Positions 8,577 through 18,571 are shown, numbered from the stretch's first letter. The stretch is 64,000 nucleotides of DNA from Helicobacter japonicus (GCF_000762845.2 NZ_JRMQ02000004.1:62001-126000); one strand, 5' to 3'. Notes: generated from the letters alone by a model not told the origin. Translations and numbers: made by a program.

Positions 8577-9845
8577 CTATTGTTTCACTTCATTCTCCAC
8601 ACACAAAGCCTTAATGCTACACTGCAAATCTGTAAGATAAAACTCATCGCCATTATTTAAATCTGCAAGAGTAATAAGCATATTATCCTTGCTTACTTGT
8701 GCGTAGCTATGCTCACACAATTTGCGAGGATTAAGCGCATTTAATGCCTCATAAAGACGCTCATATTTGCTTGACGCGGTGCGGATTTGAGAATGTAAGG
8801 AATGTGTAAGCGGGGTGCGTAGATTCTCACATTGCAAGGCTTTATCCTCCAAAACTCGCAAGATATGTTGCTTTATCATCATTCTAAGATTATGAATCTG
8901 TTCTTTTTTGGCACTATATTGAGATTGAAAATTATAATGATAAAAATACTCAAACATTTGTTGCAAAATCTTTTCTTTATGTGTGATATGGGTTTTAAGC
9001 GCAAAAATAAGCGCATTCATCATCTCATCTATCGTGCGCAAATACTCATTTTTATCTGGCAAAAGTATCTCCATAGCTGCCGAAGGTGTAGGAGCACGCA
9101 CATCAGCGACAAAATCACTTATAAATACATCAACCTCGTGTCCCACAGCAGAAATAATAGGTGTGTGCGCTTTAAAAATCGCATCAGCTACGCATTCTTC
9201 ATTGAACGCCCACATATCCTCTATGCTTCCTCCACCTCTTGCAAGAATAATGACATCAAAAGCTTGAGGGCTACCAAAAAAACTATCAGCCCTTTGCAAA
9301 TTTGCCACAATAGAATCTTTTGCTCCCTCACCCTGAACAAGTGTATTAAAAAGTGTAATATGGATATTCTCCCATCGTTTTTTGGCAACCTTTAGCATAT
9401 CCTCTTTTGCTGCACCTGTGGCAGAAGTAAGCAAAGCAATACGTTTAGGAAATTGTGGCAGTGGCTTTTTATGTGTAGATTCAAAATAACCCTTTGTGCT
9501 AAGCTTACTTTTCAATGCTTCGTATGCTTTGGATAACTCACCTAATCCTGCAAGTGTAATGCTCTTACATAAAATTTGATATTCTCCTTTGGGCGCATAA
9601 ACACTAAGCGCACCCATTATAAGAACGCTCTGCCCTACTTCAAGCTTAATCTTTAAAGTGCGTGTATTGCCTTTAAACATTACACAACGCACACTTGAAT
9701 CTTCATCTTTAAGCGTAAGATAAATATGCCCACTTGTATGAATCTTGACACTACTTATTTCACCCTGCACACAAATATCTATAAAAGTAGATTCTAAAAT
9801 ACTTTTAATCTGCGCATTAAGCTCACTTACTGCTAAAGCCCTCAT
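8577..9845 (-). CDS. xseA: Exodeoxyribonuclease VII large subunit
   Basis: A 422-residue protein with an N-terminal OB fold (VQGEISSVKIHTSGHIYLTLKD), then the XseA catalytic region with RIALLTSATGAAKEDML, ARGGGSIEDMWAFNEE and AVGHEVDVFISD. The region after about residue 270 is helical and coiled-coil-like, as in the family. Exo VII degrades single-stranded DNA in repair. The small subunit gene xseB is not adjacent in this window. ATG at 9845. Confidence 0.94.
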   Translation of the reverse strand: MRALAVSELNAQIKSILESTFIDICVQGEISSVKIHTSGHIYLTLKDEDSSVRCVMFKGNTRTLKIKLEVGQSVLIMGALSVYAPKGEYQILCKSITLAGLGELSKAYEALKSKLSTKGYFESTHKKPLPQFPKRIALLTSATGAAKEDMLKVAKKRWENIHITLFNTLVQGEGAKDSIVANLQRADSFFGSPQAFDVIILARGGGSIEDMWAFNEECVADAIFKAHTPIISAVGHEVDVFISDFVADVRAPTPSAAMEILLPDKNEYLRTIDEMMNALIFALKTHITHKEKILQQMFEYFYHYNFQSQYSAKKEQIHNLRMMIKQHILRVLEDKALQCENLRTPLTHSLHSQIRTASSKYERLYEALNALNPRKLCEHSYAQVSKDNMLITLADLNNGDEFYLTDLQCSIKALCVENEVKQ

Positions 9846-9957
9846 TTTTCCCCTTCAAATTAAAAATGACACAAAGATACGGATTTTATCATATTAGAAC
9901 TTTTAAAGACTTTTTGCTACAATAGCATAATCTATTTCAACACAATAAGGTAAGTTT

Positions 9958-10809
9958 ATGCAAAAGATGAGTAATGAAATATTCCTCTGCTCTATTTGTA
10001 ATGTTAGCTCTGGAGATTGTCCAGAAGATTGCAAATACTGCACTCAAAGCGCACATTATGGCACACAGATTCAAAGATACAAAAATAAAAGTATTGATAA
10101 AATTGTGCAAGAAGCACGGACATTAAAAGAATATGGTGCTTTAGGATTTTGCCTTGTAACAGCAGGACGCGGTTTAGAAAGTGATAAATGCGAATATATC
10201 GCTAAAGCTGCTACTGCAATTAAAAATGAGAATCTAGGCTTGCATATTATCGCGTGTTGTGGAAGTGCAGATGTAGATTCTCTTAAATACCTTAAAGCTA
10301 ATGGCGTAGATAGCTATAATCACAATTTAGAGACCTCTAAAGAATTTTTTCCAAATATCTGCACCACACATACTTGGAAAGAACGATTTGAAACTTGTGA
10401 AAATACTCTTAAAGCAGAGTTGGGATTACTTTCTGGAGGGATTTTTGGCTTAGGAGAAAGCTGGGGAGACAGAATAGAGCTACTTAAACACTTACAGATT
10501 CTCACTCCACATACTACTCCTCTTAATTTTTATATTGCTAATGAATCTTTGCCCTTACCTATGCAGACACTTACACAAGAAGAAGCACTAGAATGTGTAA
10601 CTCTTGCGCGTGAATATCTCCCAAATACGCGTTTAATGATTGCAGGAGGGAGAGAGGCTGTTTTTGGCGATAATCAAAAACCCCTCTTTGAAGCAGGTAT
10701 TAATGGCGTAGTCTTAGGTGATTATCTCACAACAGATGGCAAAGCACCAAAAGATGATGTAGCAATGATAGAATCTTATGGCTATGTGCCTGCAACAAAC
10801 TGCCATTAG
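9958..10809 (+). CDS. bioB: Biotin synthase
   Basis: A 283-residue radical SAM enzyme that inserts sulfur into dethiobiotin. The cluster motif is DCPEDCKYCTQS (CxxxCxxC, about 21-32), followed by family-typical VTAGRGL, YNHNLETS, TCENTLKAELGLLSGGIFGLGE and the C-terminal MIAGGREAVF. It is somewhat shorter than E. coli BioB, as usual for epsilonproteobacterial members. AAGGTAAG precedes the ATG. The YihY-like gene follows 8 bp later, probably in the same transcript. No other biotin gene is in the window. Confidence 0.93.
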   Translation: MQKMSNEIFLCSICNVSSGDCPEDCKYCTQSAHYGTQIQRYKNKSIDKIVQEARTLKEYGALGFCLVTAGRGLESDKCEYIAKAATAIKNENLGLHIIACCGSADVDSLKYLKANGVDSYNHNLETSKEFFPNICTTHTWKERFETCENTLKAELGLLSGGIFGLGESWGDRIELLKHLQILTPHTTPLNFYIANESLPLPMQTLTQEEALECVTLAREYLPNTRLMIAGGREAVFGDNQKPLFEAGINGVVLGDYLTTDGKAPKDDVAMIESYGYVPATNCH

Positions 10810-10817
10810 GGATTGCT

Positions 10818-11705
10818 ATGAGTTCTCACAATAAAGAGCAATTTCTTAGAATCTTTTTAATCAAAAGTCGCACAACATTTTTTATCCTATGGAATAAAAT
10901 AAAAAGTATTTGGGATTTTGTAGCCGATAAGGAACTAAGCTTTTATGCAGCTTCGCTTAGTTTTTACACAATTTTTGCTATTGTGCCACTTTTACTTATT
11001 ATATTTTCTATCTTTATTAACCTGCCTAATTTTCAGTCTCAAATCGCACAAATTCGCGACCTTATCCTTTCAAATATCTTACCTACACACACAGAAGTTA
11101 TCTCACAATACCTTGATACTTTTATGCAAAATAGCTCTTCACTTGGTATGATGGGACTCGGCTATGTGCTTATAGCTTCTGTTATGTTTTTTCGCAATTA
11201 TGAATACATCGCGGCAAAAATGTTTAACTCAACGCCTCGTAAATTTTTTGATTCTCTTCTAATGTATTGGACAATGATTACACTCTTTCCTGTAGCACTT
11301 GCCTTTTCGATTTATTTTAGCGGTGAAGTGCAAAAGACACTTAAAGGAACAGCAAATTTGAATCTTTTATTTGACTTGATACCCTATATCCTCACTTGGG
11401 CTATATTTTTCCTGCTCTTTAAACTCTCTGCAAATAAGCCCTTAAAGCTCTTATCACTCCTAAGTGCGAGTATGCTTACTACGATTATATGGCTTCTCAC
11501 AAAATGGGGCTTTGTGTATTATGTATTTTATAATCAAACTTATAAAAGCGTATATGGCTCTATCTCCATTTTTCTTTTTCTTATGCTATGGATTTATATT
11601 TCGTGGTTTGTTATACTCTATGGAATGCGTTTCTGTGAAGGATTTGGAACAAATTTTGGCAAAAAACTTGAAGAAAAATATGGTATTAGCACCACAGAAG
11701 TATAA
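10818..11705 (+). CDS. YihY/BrkB family inner-membrane protein
   Basis: A 295-residue membrane protein with about six hydrophobic segments. It has the family's start pattern (ELSFYAASLSFYTIFAIVPL, about 37-56) and the late VYGSISIFLFLMLWIYISWFV region. The family was once annotated as RNase BN, but that activity belongs to another protein; the true role is unknown. It follows bioB by 8 bp. Confidence 0.85.
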   Translation: MSSHNKEQFLRIFLIKSRTTFFILWNKIKSIWDFVADKELSFYAASLSFYTIFAIVPLLLIIFSIFINLPNFQSQIAQIRDLILSNILPTHTEVISQYLDTFMQNSSSLGMMGLGYVLIASVMFFRNYEYIAAKMFNSTPRKFFDSLLMYWTMITLFPVALAFSIYFSGEVQKTLKGTANLNLLFDLIPYILTWAIFFLLFKLSANKPLKLLSLLSASMLTTIIWLLTKWGFVYYVFYNQTYKSVYGSISIFLFLMLWIYISWFVILYGMRFCEGFGTNFGKKLEEKYGISTTEV

Positions 11706-11722
11706 AATCAATAGAGGTATAA

Positions 11723-11752
11723 ATAACCCTAAAGAATAGTATTTAGGGTTAT
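11723..11752. terminator. Bidirectional terminator hairpin
   Basis: ATAACCCTAAA pairs perfectly with TTTAGGGTTAT across an 8-nt loop, between the convergent YihY-like gene and an OMP gene. Neither side has a long U tract, but the 11-bp stem and position fit a shared terminator. Confidence 0.6.
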
Positions 11753-11775
11753 GAGATTCTAATCTTTTGAAATCT

Positions 11776-12429
11776 TTAGAAGTTATAAATATAGCGCGCA
11801 CTGACACTATATTTATATGCTCCTCTTAGATTCATATAAATATTTGACCCTGGTATAGTATCATTCACAATATATTGCTCTTCAAAAGGCATACGAGCGG
11901 CAATCTCTATGCCGTGATGTCTAGCAATCACACTTCTTAAGCCAAAATTGAGAGCAAAATCAAAGCTCGTTTTAGTCATTATACTACTTGGAATCTCATC
12001 AAATGCCTTTCCACCCCAAGTATTTGCACCCGCACCTATTCCTACAAATACACCAAAGTTTGTGTTGCTACTTGCGATAAAATTATAGAGTGCGTCAAAA
12101 TTAATCATATAGCTCATTACATTTGCCCTTCTACTTTCTCCGCTCTGGCTATCTTTGTGTTTTGCATCGGTGTAGATAAAGTTTGCAAATAAACGAAATC
12201 CAAGATGAGGAGTGATAAAGTGCTTATATCCAGCGAGGATTTCATAAGCTGCACCCTTATCTTGAGAATCGACACGACTTTCGCTACTAGACGATATTAG
12301 AATCTGCTCTTTGATATTAGCGACACCATAGCCTGCACCTACCCCCACAAACACACCACTCTCTTCAGCCAAAGAAGCAGAGATTGATAATCCTAAAGCT
12401 ACAACTGAACTTATCAACAACTTTTTCAT
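11776..12429 (-). CDS. Helicobacter outer-membrane protein, possibly phase-variable by an upstream poly-G tract
   Basis: A 217-residue protein with signal peptide MKKLLISSVVALGLSISASLA, then EESGVFVGVGAGYGVANI, and barrel-like strands (GFRLFANFIYTD, MINFDALYNFI, FGVFVGIGAGANT, FALNFGLRSVI). It ends YIYNF, with a terminal aromatic. The start is ATG 12429, fixed by AGGTGG 8 nt upstream; an in-frame GTG at 12438 overlaps that site and is rejected. A run of 15 G on its sense strand lies 53-67 bp upstream of the ATG. It resembles the OMP pair at 5804-7320. Confidence 0.8.
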   Translation of the reverse strand: MKKLLISSVVALGLSISASLAEESGVFVGVGAGYGVANIKEQILISSSSESRVDSQDKGAAYEILAGYKHFITPHLGFRLFANFIYTDAKHKDSQSGESRRANVMSYMINFDALYNFIASSNTNFGVFVGIGAGANTWGGKAFDEIPSSIMTKTSFDFALNFGLRSVIARHHGIEIAARMPFEEQYIVNDTIPGSNIYMNLRGAYKYSVSARYIYNF

Positions 12430-12446
12430 TGAAACCACCTTTATGA

Positions 12447-12475
12447 GAATAAATTTGCATTAAATGCAGTTTCAA
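12447..12475 (-). promoter_or_regulatory. Candidate OMP promoter with an internal palindrome
   Basis: On the minus strand TTGAAA (12470-12475) is followed after 17 bp by TTATTC (12447-12452), a fair -35 and a weak -10. The spacer is almost filled by the perfect 13-bp palindrome TGCATTAAATGCA (12456-12468), a likely regulator site. An alternative -10, TAAAAT, lies directly beside the G tract. Confidence 0.4.
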
Positions 12476-12481
12476 TTTTAG

Positions 12482-12496
12482 CCCCCCCCCCCCCCC
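12482..12496. repeat. 15-bp poly-C (poly-G on minus strand) tract
   Basis: An uninterrupted run of 15 C on the plus strand in the intergenic region between topA and the divergent-facing OMP upstream region. It lies just upstream of the proposed -35 of the OMP. Such runs slip during replication and are typical contingency loci in Helicobacter. Confidence 0.9.
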
Positions 12497-12499
12497 GAT

Positions 12500-12517
12500 T
12501 TTTGCTTAAAAGCAAAA
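12500..12517. repeat. AT-rich palindrome next to the poly-C tract
   Basis: TTTTGCTT-AA-AAGCAAAA, a perfect inverted repeat 4 bp from the homopolymer. It could be a weak terminator for topA transcripts or part of the OMP control region. Confidence 0.5.
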
Positions 12518-12653
12518 GGTTGGAGTTGATTTTTATTTTTCATATTACAAAAAGTAACTCTGTTATAGTTATATTTCACTTAACCAAATTCTCTAAAATA
12601 AAGCTTTATTTCATATTTTTAAAGCTAAAAATCTTATTTAAGAATCTTCAAAA

Positions 12654-14888
12654 TTACAATTCAATTCTATGCTTACATTTAAGACATTCACGCACTTGTT
12701 TTTTACGATATTCTCGCTCTATACTTACTCCTCCACATTCTGGACATTTCTCTTGAATAGGCTGAAATTTTGAGATAAAAGTGCATTTAGGATAATTTTT
12801 ACAGCCAAAAAAAGCACCTCTGCGACTAAATCGCTGCACAATCTCTCCTCCACATTCTGGACAAGCCACATTTTCAACACTTTGAGCTTGTGTTTTATTT
12901 GTAAGAGATTTTGTATTTTTACATTCTGGATAACCACTACAAGCAATAAATTCACCATTCCTACCGACTTTTTTTACCATAGGTTTGCCACATTTTTCAC
13001 ATACTCCATATTCTTGTGCTTCTTGTGAATCTTGCTCTGTAGGCTTAATATATTTGCATTTTGGATAGCCACTACAAGCAATAAATTCACCATATTTACC
13101 ATTACGTTGCACGAGTTCTTTGCCACATTTTGGACACATTTCACCTGTGGGAATGGTAACTTTCTGTGAAACAATATCTTTTTTACCTGATTCTATTTTT
13201 TTCATAAAAGGCTCATAAAATTCCCATAATACAGCTTCCCAATTTATTTTATCCGATGCAATTTCATCAAGTTTATCCTCTAATCCTGCAGTAAAATGAG
13301 AATCTACTATTTCATTAAAATAAGTTTCAAGCATTTGTATAACTTTAAATGCACTTTCTTGTGGAACAAGCTGCTTTTTTTCTACCTTTACATATTCTCG
13401 CGCTATAAGTAATCCAATCGTAGGTGCATAAGTAGAAGGACGCCCAATACCTAAAGATTCCATACTTTTGATGATACTTGCTTCAGAATAACGTGATGGG
13501 GCTTCAGTAGATTTTTGCACTGATTCTATATTGCTTAATGCAACGTCTTTTCCCTCTTCGCATTCAGGCAAAAGCTTATCTTTATCATCACTTCCCATAA
13601 TCTTATAGAATCCATCAAAAATTAACTTACGCCCACTTGCTTTAAATTCAATCAAATGTGCTTTATCGTGAGTTGTAAAAATAATATTTTGTGTCTCAAA
13701 CAGAGCATCTTCACTCTGTGAAGCCAAAAAACGATTATAAATCAATGTATAGAGCCTATATTCTTCGGGCTTAAGATAAGACTTTGCCATTTCTGGTGTA
13801 AAATCAAGATTTGTTGGACGTATAGCTTCGTGAGCTTCTTGTGCGCTTTTAGATTTCGTAGTATAATTTTTAGGTTTTTTAGGGACATATTGCTCTCCAT
13901 AAGTCTGTTTTAGAATCTTCCTTGCAGTATCTTGGGCTTCTTTGGCAATATTAAGACTATCTGTTCTCATATAAGTGATGATCCCCATAGTCCCAAAACT
14001 CGTCTCTACCCCCTCATAAAGACGTTGTGCGATACTCATCGTGCGAGAAGGAGAAAACCCAAGCAAACTTGAAGCACTCTGCTGTAAGGTAGATGTCATA
14101 AATGGCGGTGGTGTAGGTGTTTTTTTACTTTTTGTAATGATTTCTTTAATATAAAACTGCTGTTTTTGAATATATTCAAGCATTGCTTCCACGACTTGTG
14201 AATCTTGTAAAGAAAGTTTTTCTAACTTTTTATCATAAGTGATTAATTCAGCTTCAATGCTATTATTTACGCTTTTTTGCTTACCTTTACTTGTCTGAAA
14301 AGTGGCATTAATAAGAAAATAAATTGTAGGTTTAAAGGCTTGTATTTCACGCTCTCTATCTACAATAATTTTAAGTGCGGAGCTTTGCACACGTCCTGCA
14401 GAAAGCCCTCGCTGAATCTTAGAAGTAATAAGTTGAGAAAGTTTAAAACCCACGATTCTATCAAGTAATCGCCGTGCTTGTTGAGCATTCACCTTTGCCA
14501 TATCAATTTGACGCGGATTCTCTAAAGAATGAGTAATGGCATTTTTTGTAATTTCGTGAAATACAATGCGTGGAAAATTCTCATAAGGCATTTCTAAAGC
14601 TTGAGTGATATGAAAGCCTATAGCCTCACCCTCTCTATCCTCATCGGTTGCAATATAAGTTGTCTTTGCTTTTTTACTCGCTGCCTTAATTTTATTAACA
14701 ATATCTGTATGGTCTTTATCAATGTTATATTGGGGTTGAAAAGACTTATCTTTTATCTCTATACCAAAGGCGTATTTTGGTAAATCTCGGATATGACCCT
14801 TAGAGGCAATAACTTCATATTTACTTCCTAAAAAATTCTTAATTGTCTTTGCTTTAGCTGGCGATTCTACAATGATTAAATCTTTCAT
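12654..14888 (-). CDS. topA: DNA topoisomerase I
   Basis: A 744-residue type IA topoisomerase that relaxes negative supercoils. The TOPRIM domain is at the N-terminus (IVESPAKAKTIKNFLG; DEDREGEAIG for the metal-binding DxD/E residues). The catalytic tyrosine is Y306 in GIITYMRTDS. The C-terminus carries three complete four-Cys zinc ribbons (CPKCGKELVQR..., CEKCGKPMVKK..., CPECGGEIVQR...) and a fourth, CPECGG...CLKCKHR. Length and order are normal. It is divergent from flaB, an arrangement I recall from H. pylori. Confidence 0.96.
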   Translation of the reverse strand: MKDLIIVESPAKAKTIKNFLGSKYEVIASKGHIRDLPKYAFGIEIKDKSFQPQYNIDKDHTDIVNKIKAASKKAKTTYIATDEDREGEAIGFHITQALEMPYENFPRIVFHEITKNAITHSLENPRQIDMAKVNAQQARRLLDRIVGFKLSQLITSKIQRGLSAGRVQSSALKIIVDREREIQAFKPTIYFLINATFQTSKGKQKSVNNSIEAELITYDKKLEKLSLQDSQVVEAMLEYIQKQQFYIKEIITKSKKTPTPPPFMTSTLQQSASSLLGFSPSRTMSIAQRLYEGVETSFGTMGIITYMRTDSLNIAKEAQDTARKILKQTYGEQYVPKKPKNYTTKSKSAQEAHEAIRPTNLDFTPEMAKSYLKPEEYRLYTLIYNRFLASQSEDALFETQNIIFTTHDKAHLIEFKASGRKLIFDGFYKIMGSDDKDKLLPECEEGKDVALSNIESVQKSTEAPSRYSEASIIKSMESLGIGRPSTYAPTIGLLIAREYVKVEKKQLVPQESAFKVIQMLETYFNEIVDSHFTAGLEDKLDEIASDKINWEAVLWEFYEPFMKKIESGKKDIVSQKVTIPTGEMCPKCGKELVQRNGKYGEFIACSGYPKCKYIKPTEQDSQEAQEYGVCEKCGKPMVKKVGRNGEFIACSGYPECKNTKSLTNKTQAQSVENVACPECGGEIVQRFSRRGAFFGCKNYPKCTFISKFQPIQEKCPECGGVSIEREYRKKQVRECLKCKHRIEL

Positions 14889-15014
14889 AACTAAACCCTT
14901 TTAGCTATCTCTCATATTTTAAAAGCTGGATTTTAGCACAGATTCTAAATATTTTCATCATTTTGTTATGTCCTTTTTTTCTAAAACATCACTCAAAAAT
15001 GAAAGATTATTTTA

Positions 15015-15030
15015 TGGAATACATTTTGCT
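15015..15030 (+). promoter_or_regulatory. Sigma-54 promoter of flaB
   Basis: TGGAATACATTTTGCT: the GG (15016-15017) and GC (15028-15029) dinucleotides are exactly 10 bp apart, matching the -24/-12 consensus TGGCAC-N5-TTGC. Transcription should start near 15041, giving a leader of about 32 nt with AAGGA before the ATG. Confidence 0.85.
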
Positions 15031-15072
15031 TAATCGACACAAACAAAAAAAAGTTTAGCAAAGGATGCAAAA

Positions 15073-16617
15073 ATGAGTTTTAGGATAAACACAAACATTT
15101 CCGCCCTTACTGCCCACACCATTGGTGTGCAAAACAACAGAAGTCTCCATAACTCTCTTGAAAAGCTAAGTTCTGGTTTGCGCTTAAACAAAGCAGCTGA
15201 TGATGCTTCAGGTATGGCAATTGCCGATAGTTTGAGAAGCCAAAGTGAAGGTTTGGGACAAGCTGTGCGCAATGCCAATGATGCCATTGGTATAATACAA
15301 GTTGCAGATAAAGCAATGGACGAGCAGCTTAAAATCTTAGATACTATTAAGACAAAAGCTATTCAAGCAGCTCAAGATGGGCAAAGCAATGAAACAAGAA
15401 AAGCATTGCAGAGTGATATTATTCGCTTACTTGAAGAACTTGATAATATCGCTAATACGACAAGCTATAATGGGCAACAAATGCTTTCTGGTGCATTTTC
15501 TAATAAAGAATTTCAAATCGGAGCATATTCAAACACTACCGTTAAAGCCTCTATTGGTCCTACAAGTTCAGACAAAATTGGACATGTTCGTATGGAAAGT
15601 GGTTCATTTGGTGGTATAGGTATGCTTGCTTCTGGTGCAGCTTCAAACCTCACAGAAGTAATGTTAAAATTTCGACAAGTTGATGGAAAGCACGATTACG
15701 AAACCGAAACTGTCAAGATTTCTACATCTGCAGGAACAGGTATAGGTGTTTTAACCGAAGTTATTAACAAATATTCCGATACACTCGGAGTGCGTGCAGC
15801 GTGGCAAGTTATGGCAACAGGTGATGTGCCTGTGCTTTCTGGAACAGTGAGAGGCTTAGTAATAAATGGCGTAACAATAGGAAATGTCAATGATGTGCGC
15901 AAAAATGACTCTGATGGACGATTGTTGAATGCTATTAATACCATCAAAGAGCGCACAGGAGTTGAAGCTTATACGGATATTACAGGACGTATGAATGTGC
16001 GTAGTCTTGATGGACGCGCAATTTCTATCCAAACTGAAGGTGATAGCGGAAAAGTTTTCGGTGGTGGAAACTTTGCTGGGATTTCTGGCACAGACCACGC
16101 TATTATAGGACGTTTAACACTCATTAGAACAGATGCAAGAGATATTATAGTGAGTGGGATAAATTATAGCCATATAGGATTTCACTCTGCACAGGGTATT
16201 GCTGAATATACTGCAAATCTCCGCTATGTGCGTGGTGAAATGGATTCAAATATTGCATCAGCTTGCGGAGCTAATCCAAATGTTGCACAAGCTAATCTTC
16301 ATTTTGATGGTATCGGTGCTGGTGTTACAAGCCTTAGAGGTGCAATGGTTGTTATGGATATGGCAGAATCTGCAAGGATTCAGCTTGATAAACTTCGTGC
16401 AGATCTTGGTTCGGCACAAATGCAGCTTGTTGCAACAATCAACAATGTCTCTGTTACACAAGTTAATGTTAAGGCTGCAGAATCTCAAATCCGCGATGTG
16501 GATTTTGCTTCAGAATCTGCAACATTCTCTAAACATAATGTTTTGGCTCAAAGCGGTAGCTTTGCAATGGCACAAGCAAATGCAGTGCAACAAAACGTAC
16601 TTCGATTGCTCCAATAG
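15073..16617 (+). CDS. flaB: Flagellin B (minor flagellin)
   Basis: A 514-residue flagellin. The N-terminal D0/D1 ([39 protein letters not shown]) and C-terminal D1/D0 ([31 protein letters not shown], ending VLRLLQ; shown in parts) are conserved and polymerise the filament core. The central domain ([39 protein letters not shown]-like) resembles H. pylori FlaB as I recall it. The FlaB rather than FlaA call rests on that likeness, the sigma-54 promoter and the topA/DUF115 neighbours. A DUF115 motility factor follows 40 bp later. Confidence 0.93.
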   Translation: MSFRINTNISALTAHTIGVQNNRSLHNSLEKLSSGLRLNKAADDASGMAIADSLRSQSEGLGQAVRNANDAIGIIQVADKAMDEQLKILDTIKTKAIQAAQDGQSNETRKALQSDIIRLLEELDNIANTTSYNGQQMLSGAFSNKEFQIGAYSNTTVKASIGPTSSDKIGHVRMESGSFGGIGMLASGAASNLTEVMLKFRQVDGKHDYETETVKISTSAGTGIGVLTEVINKYSDTLGVRAAWQVMATGDVPVLSGTVRGLVINGVTIGNVNDVRKNDSDGRLLNAINTIKERTGVEAYTDITGRMNVRSLDGRAISIQTEGDSGKVFGGGNFAGISGTDHAIIGRLTLIRTDARDIIVSGINYSHIGFHSAQGIAEYTANLRYVRGEMDSNIASACGANPNVAQANLHFDGIGAGVTSLRGAMVVMDMAESARIQLDKLRADLGSAQMQLVATINNVSVTQVNVKAAESQIRDVDFASESATFSKHNVLAQSGSFAMAQANAVQQNVLRLLQ

Positions 16618-16657
16618 ACAAAGTGCGTAATCTAAACATAATAAAGATTATAAAACT

Positions 16658-18559
16658 ATGCAAGATTTTTTTAGCCTTAATCTCTCTGCATTGGCGGTGC
16701 GCTCACCTGCCCTTGCATTACGACTAAATGAGTTTAAGCCAAATCTACACTATGAGGTCTTTGTCGGTAACGATCCTTTAAATATCAATATTATCGATAA
16801 ACGGAGTAATACCCCGCTCTTTACACGTAATCCTCTTGATGAAATCAATGAGAAGATCCGCGATCTTAGCGGGTATTCCCACTATCCATATTTGTATTTT
16901 TTTGGTGTAGGGAATGGTGTGCTGTATAAGATTCTCTTACAAAATGAACTTTTAAAGCGCGTTGTCGTGCTTGAGCCCGAGTTTGAACTCCTCTTTATCG
17001 CTCTGCATTTTATGGACTTTAGCAAGGAAATTCTAGAGAAACGTATTGTATTTTTGGAGGCTGGGAAGTGCGATTTCACGCATATTGACGCACTTTTTGC
17101 CACAAATCGCGATGCTAAAATCTACTCAAAAACTTATGATTTGCACCTTTTTAACACGTATTATGAATTATATGCTGACCTTTATCTTAAAATCAATAAG
17201 CTTTTCATTCACGCTATTGAACATAGTGTCATTAGCGTAGGAAATGATAGTAGAGATTCTATTATTGGTATTTCACATCATATACAGAATCTTCCTGATG
17301 TTGTGAAATCACCCACTTTGATTGAACTCCTTGCTCACCTTAAAGGCAAAGATACTGCCATTATTGTTGCCACAGGTCCTAGTCTAAGCAAACAACTTCC
17401 ATATTTAAAACAGATTCAAGACTATGCTACAATCTTTTGTATTGACGCTTCCTTTCCTATTCTCGCCAAAGAGGGTATTAAACCTGATGTTGTCTTTTCA
17501 CTTGAACGCGTGGATCTTACAGCAAGATTCTACGAAGACACACCCAAAGAGGCTCATAAAGATGTTATCTTTGCCATTACTTCCATTGTGCATAAACGTC
17601 TCAAAGAATCGCTTAAAGGCGACATAGTGCAATATTCTTTACGTCCTTTTGGTTATACAAACTATTTTGATATTCCAGAATATGGCTATTTAGGCATTGG
17701 TATGAGTGCAGCAAATATGGCATACGAACTTGTCGTGCATTCAAGATTCAAAAGATGTATTATTATTGGACAGGATTTAGCCTTTGGTGAAGATGGCACT
17801 TCTCACGCAAAAGATGCAGTATATGGAACAAATGAGATTAGCCCCGAAGCTATGGAAAAAAAGGGACAAAAAATTATGGTGGAAAAATACGGAGGCGGCG
17901 GTATGGTAGAATCTACCAAAATTTGGAAGCTCTTTTTAACATTCTATGAACGTGATATTGCAAATACACCCTATCCCATTGAGGTTATTAATGCCACAGA
18001 GGGAGGAGCGCGAATACATGGCACAAAAGAGATGCCTTTTTCTGAAGCTATCAAACTCATCGATACTTCAAAGAAAAAATCACTTATTACCCTAACCTAT
18101 CCAACTGCAGAAAAATCAAGTGCGAATCTTGCTAAAGTGCGGCAAAAAACACAAGAATGGATTGATTTGGGTTTAAAAGATAAAGCTTTTGTAGAAGAAG
18201 TATTTTTAGAGGTAGCAGCACTTACAGAACGATTTGAAGAACTGAATCAAGCTAATCGTTTAAATGAACTTAAAAGCGAAGAATTACAAAAATGTATAGA
18301 CAGAATCCAAGAAGTAAAAGAACTCTTTGATGATAAAAGATTCCGTGAGTGTTTTATGGACGCACTTCAATCTTATATTTTTCATCAAGAAATGGATATA
18401 GCAAAGATATTAGTAATGCCTGCAAATAACGAAGAAACAAAACTTATCAAACAAGCTGAACTTATTTATGCGCATAAGTATTGGTTATTTTCTTTAGCAG
18501 GTGGTATGGATAGTGTTATTGAAGTTGTTAAAAAAGCATTAGAATCTTGGGAGCATTAG
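16658..18559 (+). CDS. Motility-associated DUF115 (Maf-like) protein
   Basis: A 633-residue cytoplasmic protein with the 6-hydroxymethylpterin pyrophosphokinase MptE-like (DUF115) core: GKDTAIIVATGPSLSKQLPYL (about 230-250, split region), IFCIDASFPILAKEGIKPDVVFSLERVD, and GIGMSAANMAYELVV...IIIGQDLAFGEDGTSHA. In Campylobacter and Helicobacter these proteins are linked to flagellin glycosylation with nonulosonic acids. Its place directly behind flaB supports a flagellin-modification role. The start ATG at 16658 has a weak Shine-Dalgarno sequence. Confidence 0.85.
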   Translation: MQDFFSLNLSALAVRSPALALRLNEFKPNLHYEVFVGNDPLNINIIDKRSNTPLFTRNPLDEINEKIRDLSGYSHYPYLYFFGVGNGVLYKILLQNELLKRVVVLEPEFELLFIALHFMDFSKEILEKRIVFLEAGKCDFTHIDALFATNRDAKIYSKTYDLHLFNTYYELYADLYLKINKLFIHAIEHSVISVGNDSRDSIIGISHHIQNLPDVVKSPTLIELLAHLKGKDTAIIVATGPSLSKQLPYLKQIQDYATIFCIDASFPILAKEGIKPDVVFSLERVDLTARFYEDTPKEAHKDVIFAITSIVHKRLKESLKGDIVQYSLRPFGYTNYFDIPEYGYLGIGMSAANMAYELVVHSRFKRCIIIGQDLAFGEDGTSHAKDAVYGTNEISPEAMEKKGQKIMVEKYGGGGMVESTKIWKLFLTFYERDIANTPYPIEVINATEGGARIHGTKEMPFSEAIKLIDTSKKKSLITLTYPTAEKSSANLAKVRQKTQEWIDLGLKDKAFVEEVFLEVAALTERFEELNQANRLNELKSEELQKCIDRIQEVKELFDDKRFRECFMDALQSYIFHQEMDIAKILVMPANNEETKLIKQAELIYAHKYWLFSLAGGMDSVIEVVKKALESWEH

Positions 18560-18571
18560 AATCTTACAAGA

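Noticed and set aside
8832-9395. 187-codon ORF on the plus strand inside xseA
   Set aside because: Antisense to a clear xseA; composition is that of a shadow frame (Arg/Ile/Lys-rich, no motif).
12430-12653. Poly-C tract as a coding frameshift switch
   Set aside because: No gene frame runs through the tract; the OMP start is downstream and fixed by AGGTGG, so only a promoter-type effect is possible.
15030-15316. ORFs on the minus strand opposite flaB
   Set aside because: They are reverse-frame shadows of the conserved flagellin N-terminus.
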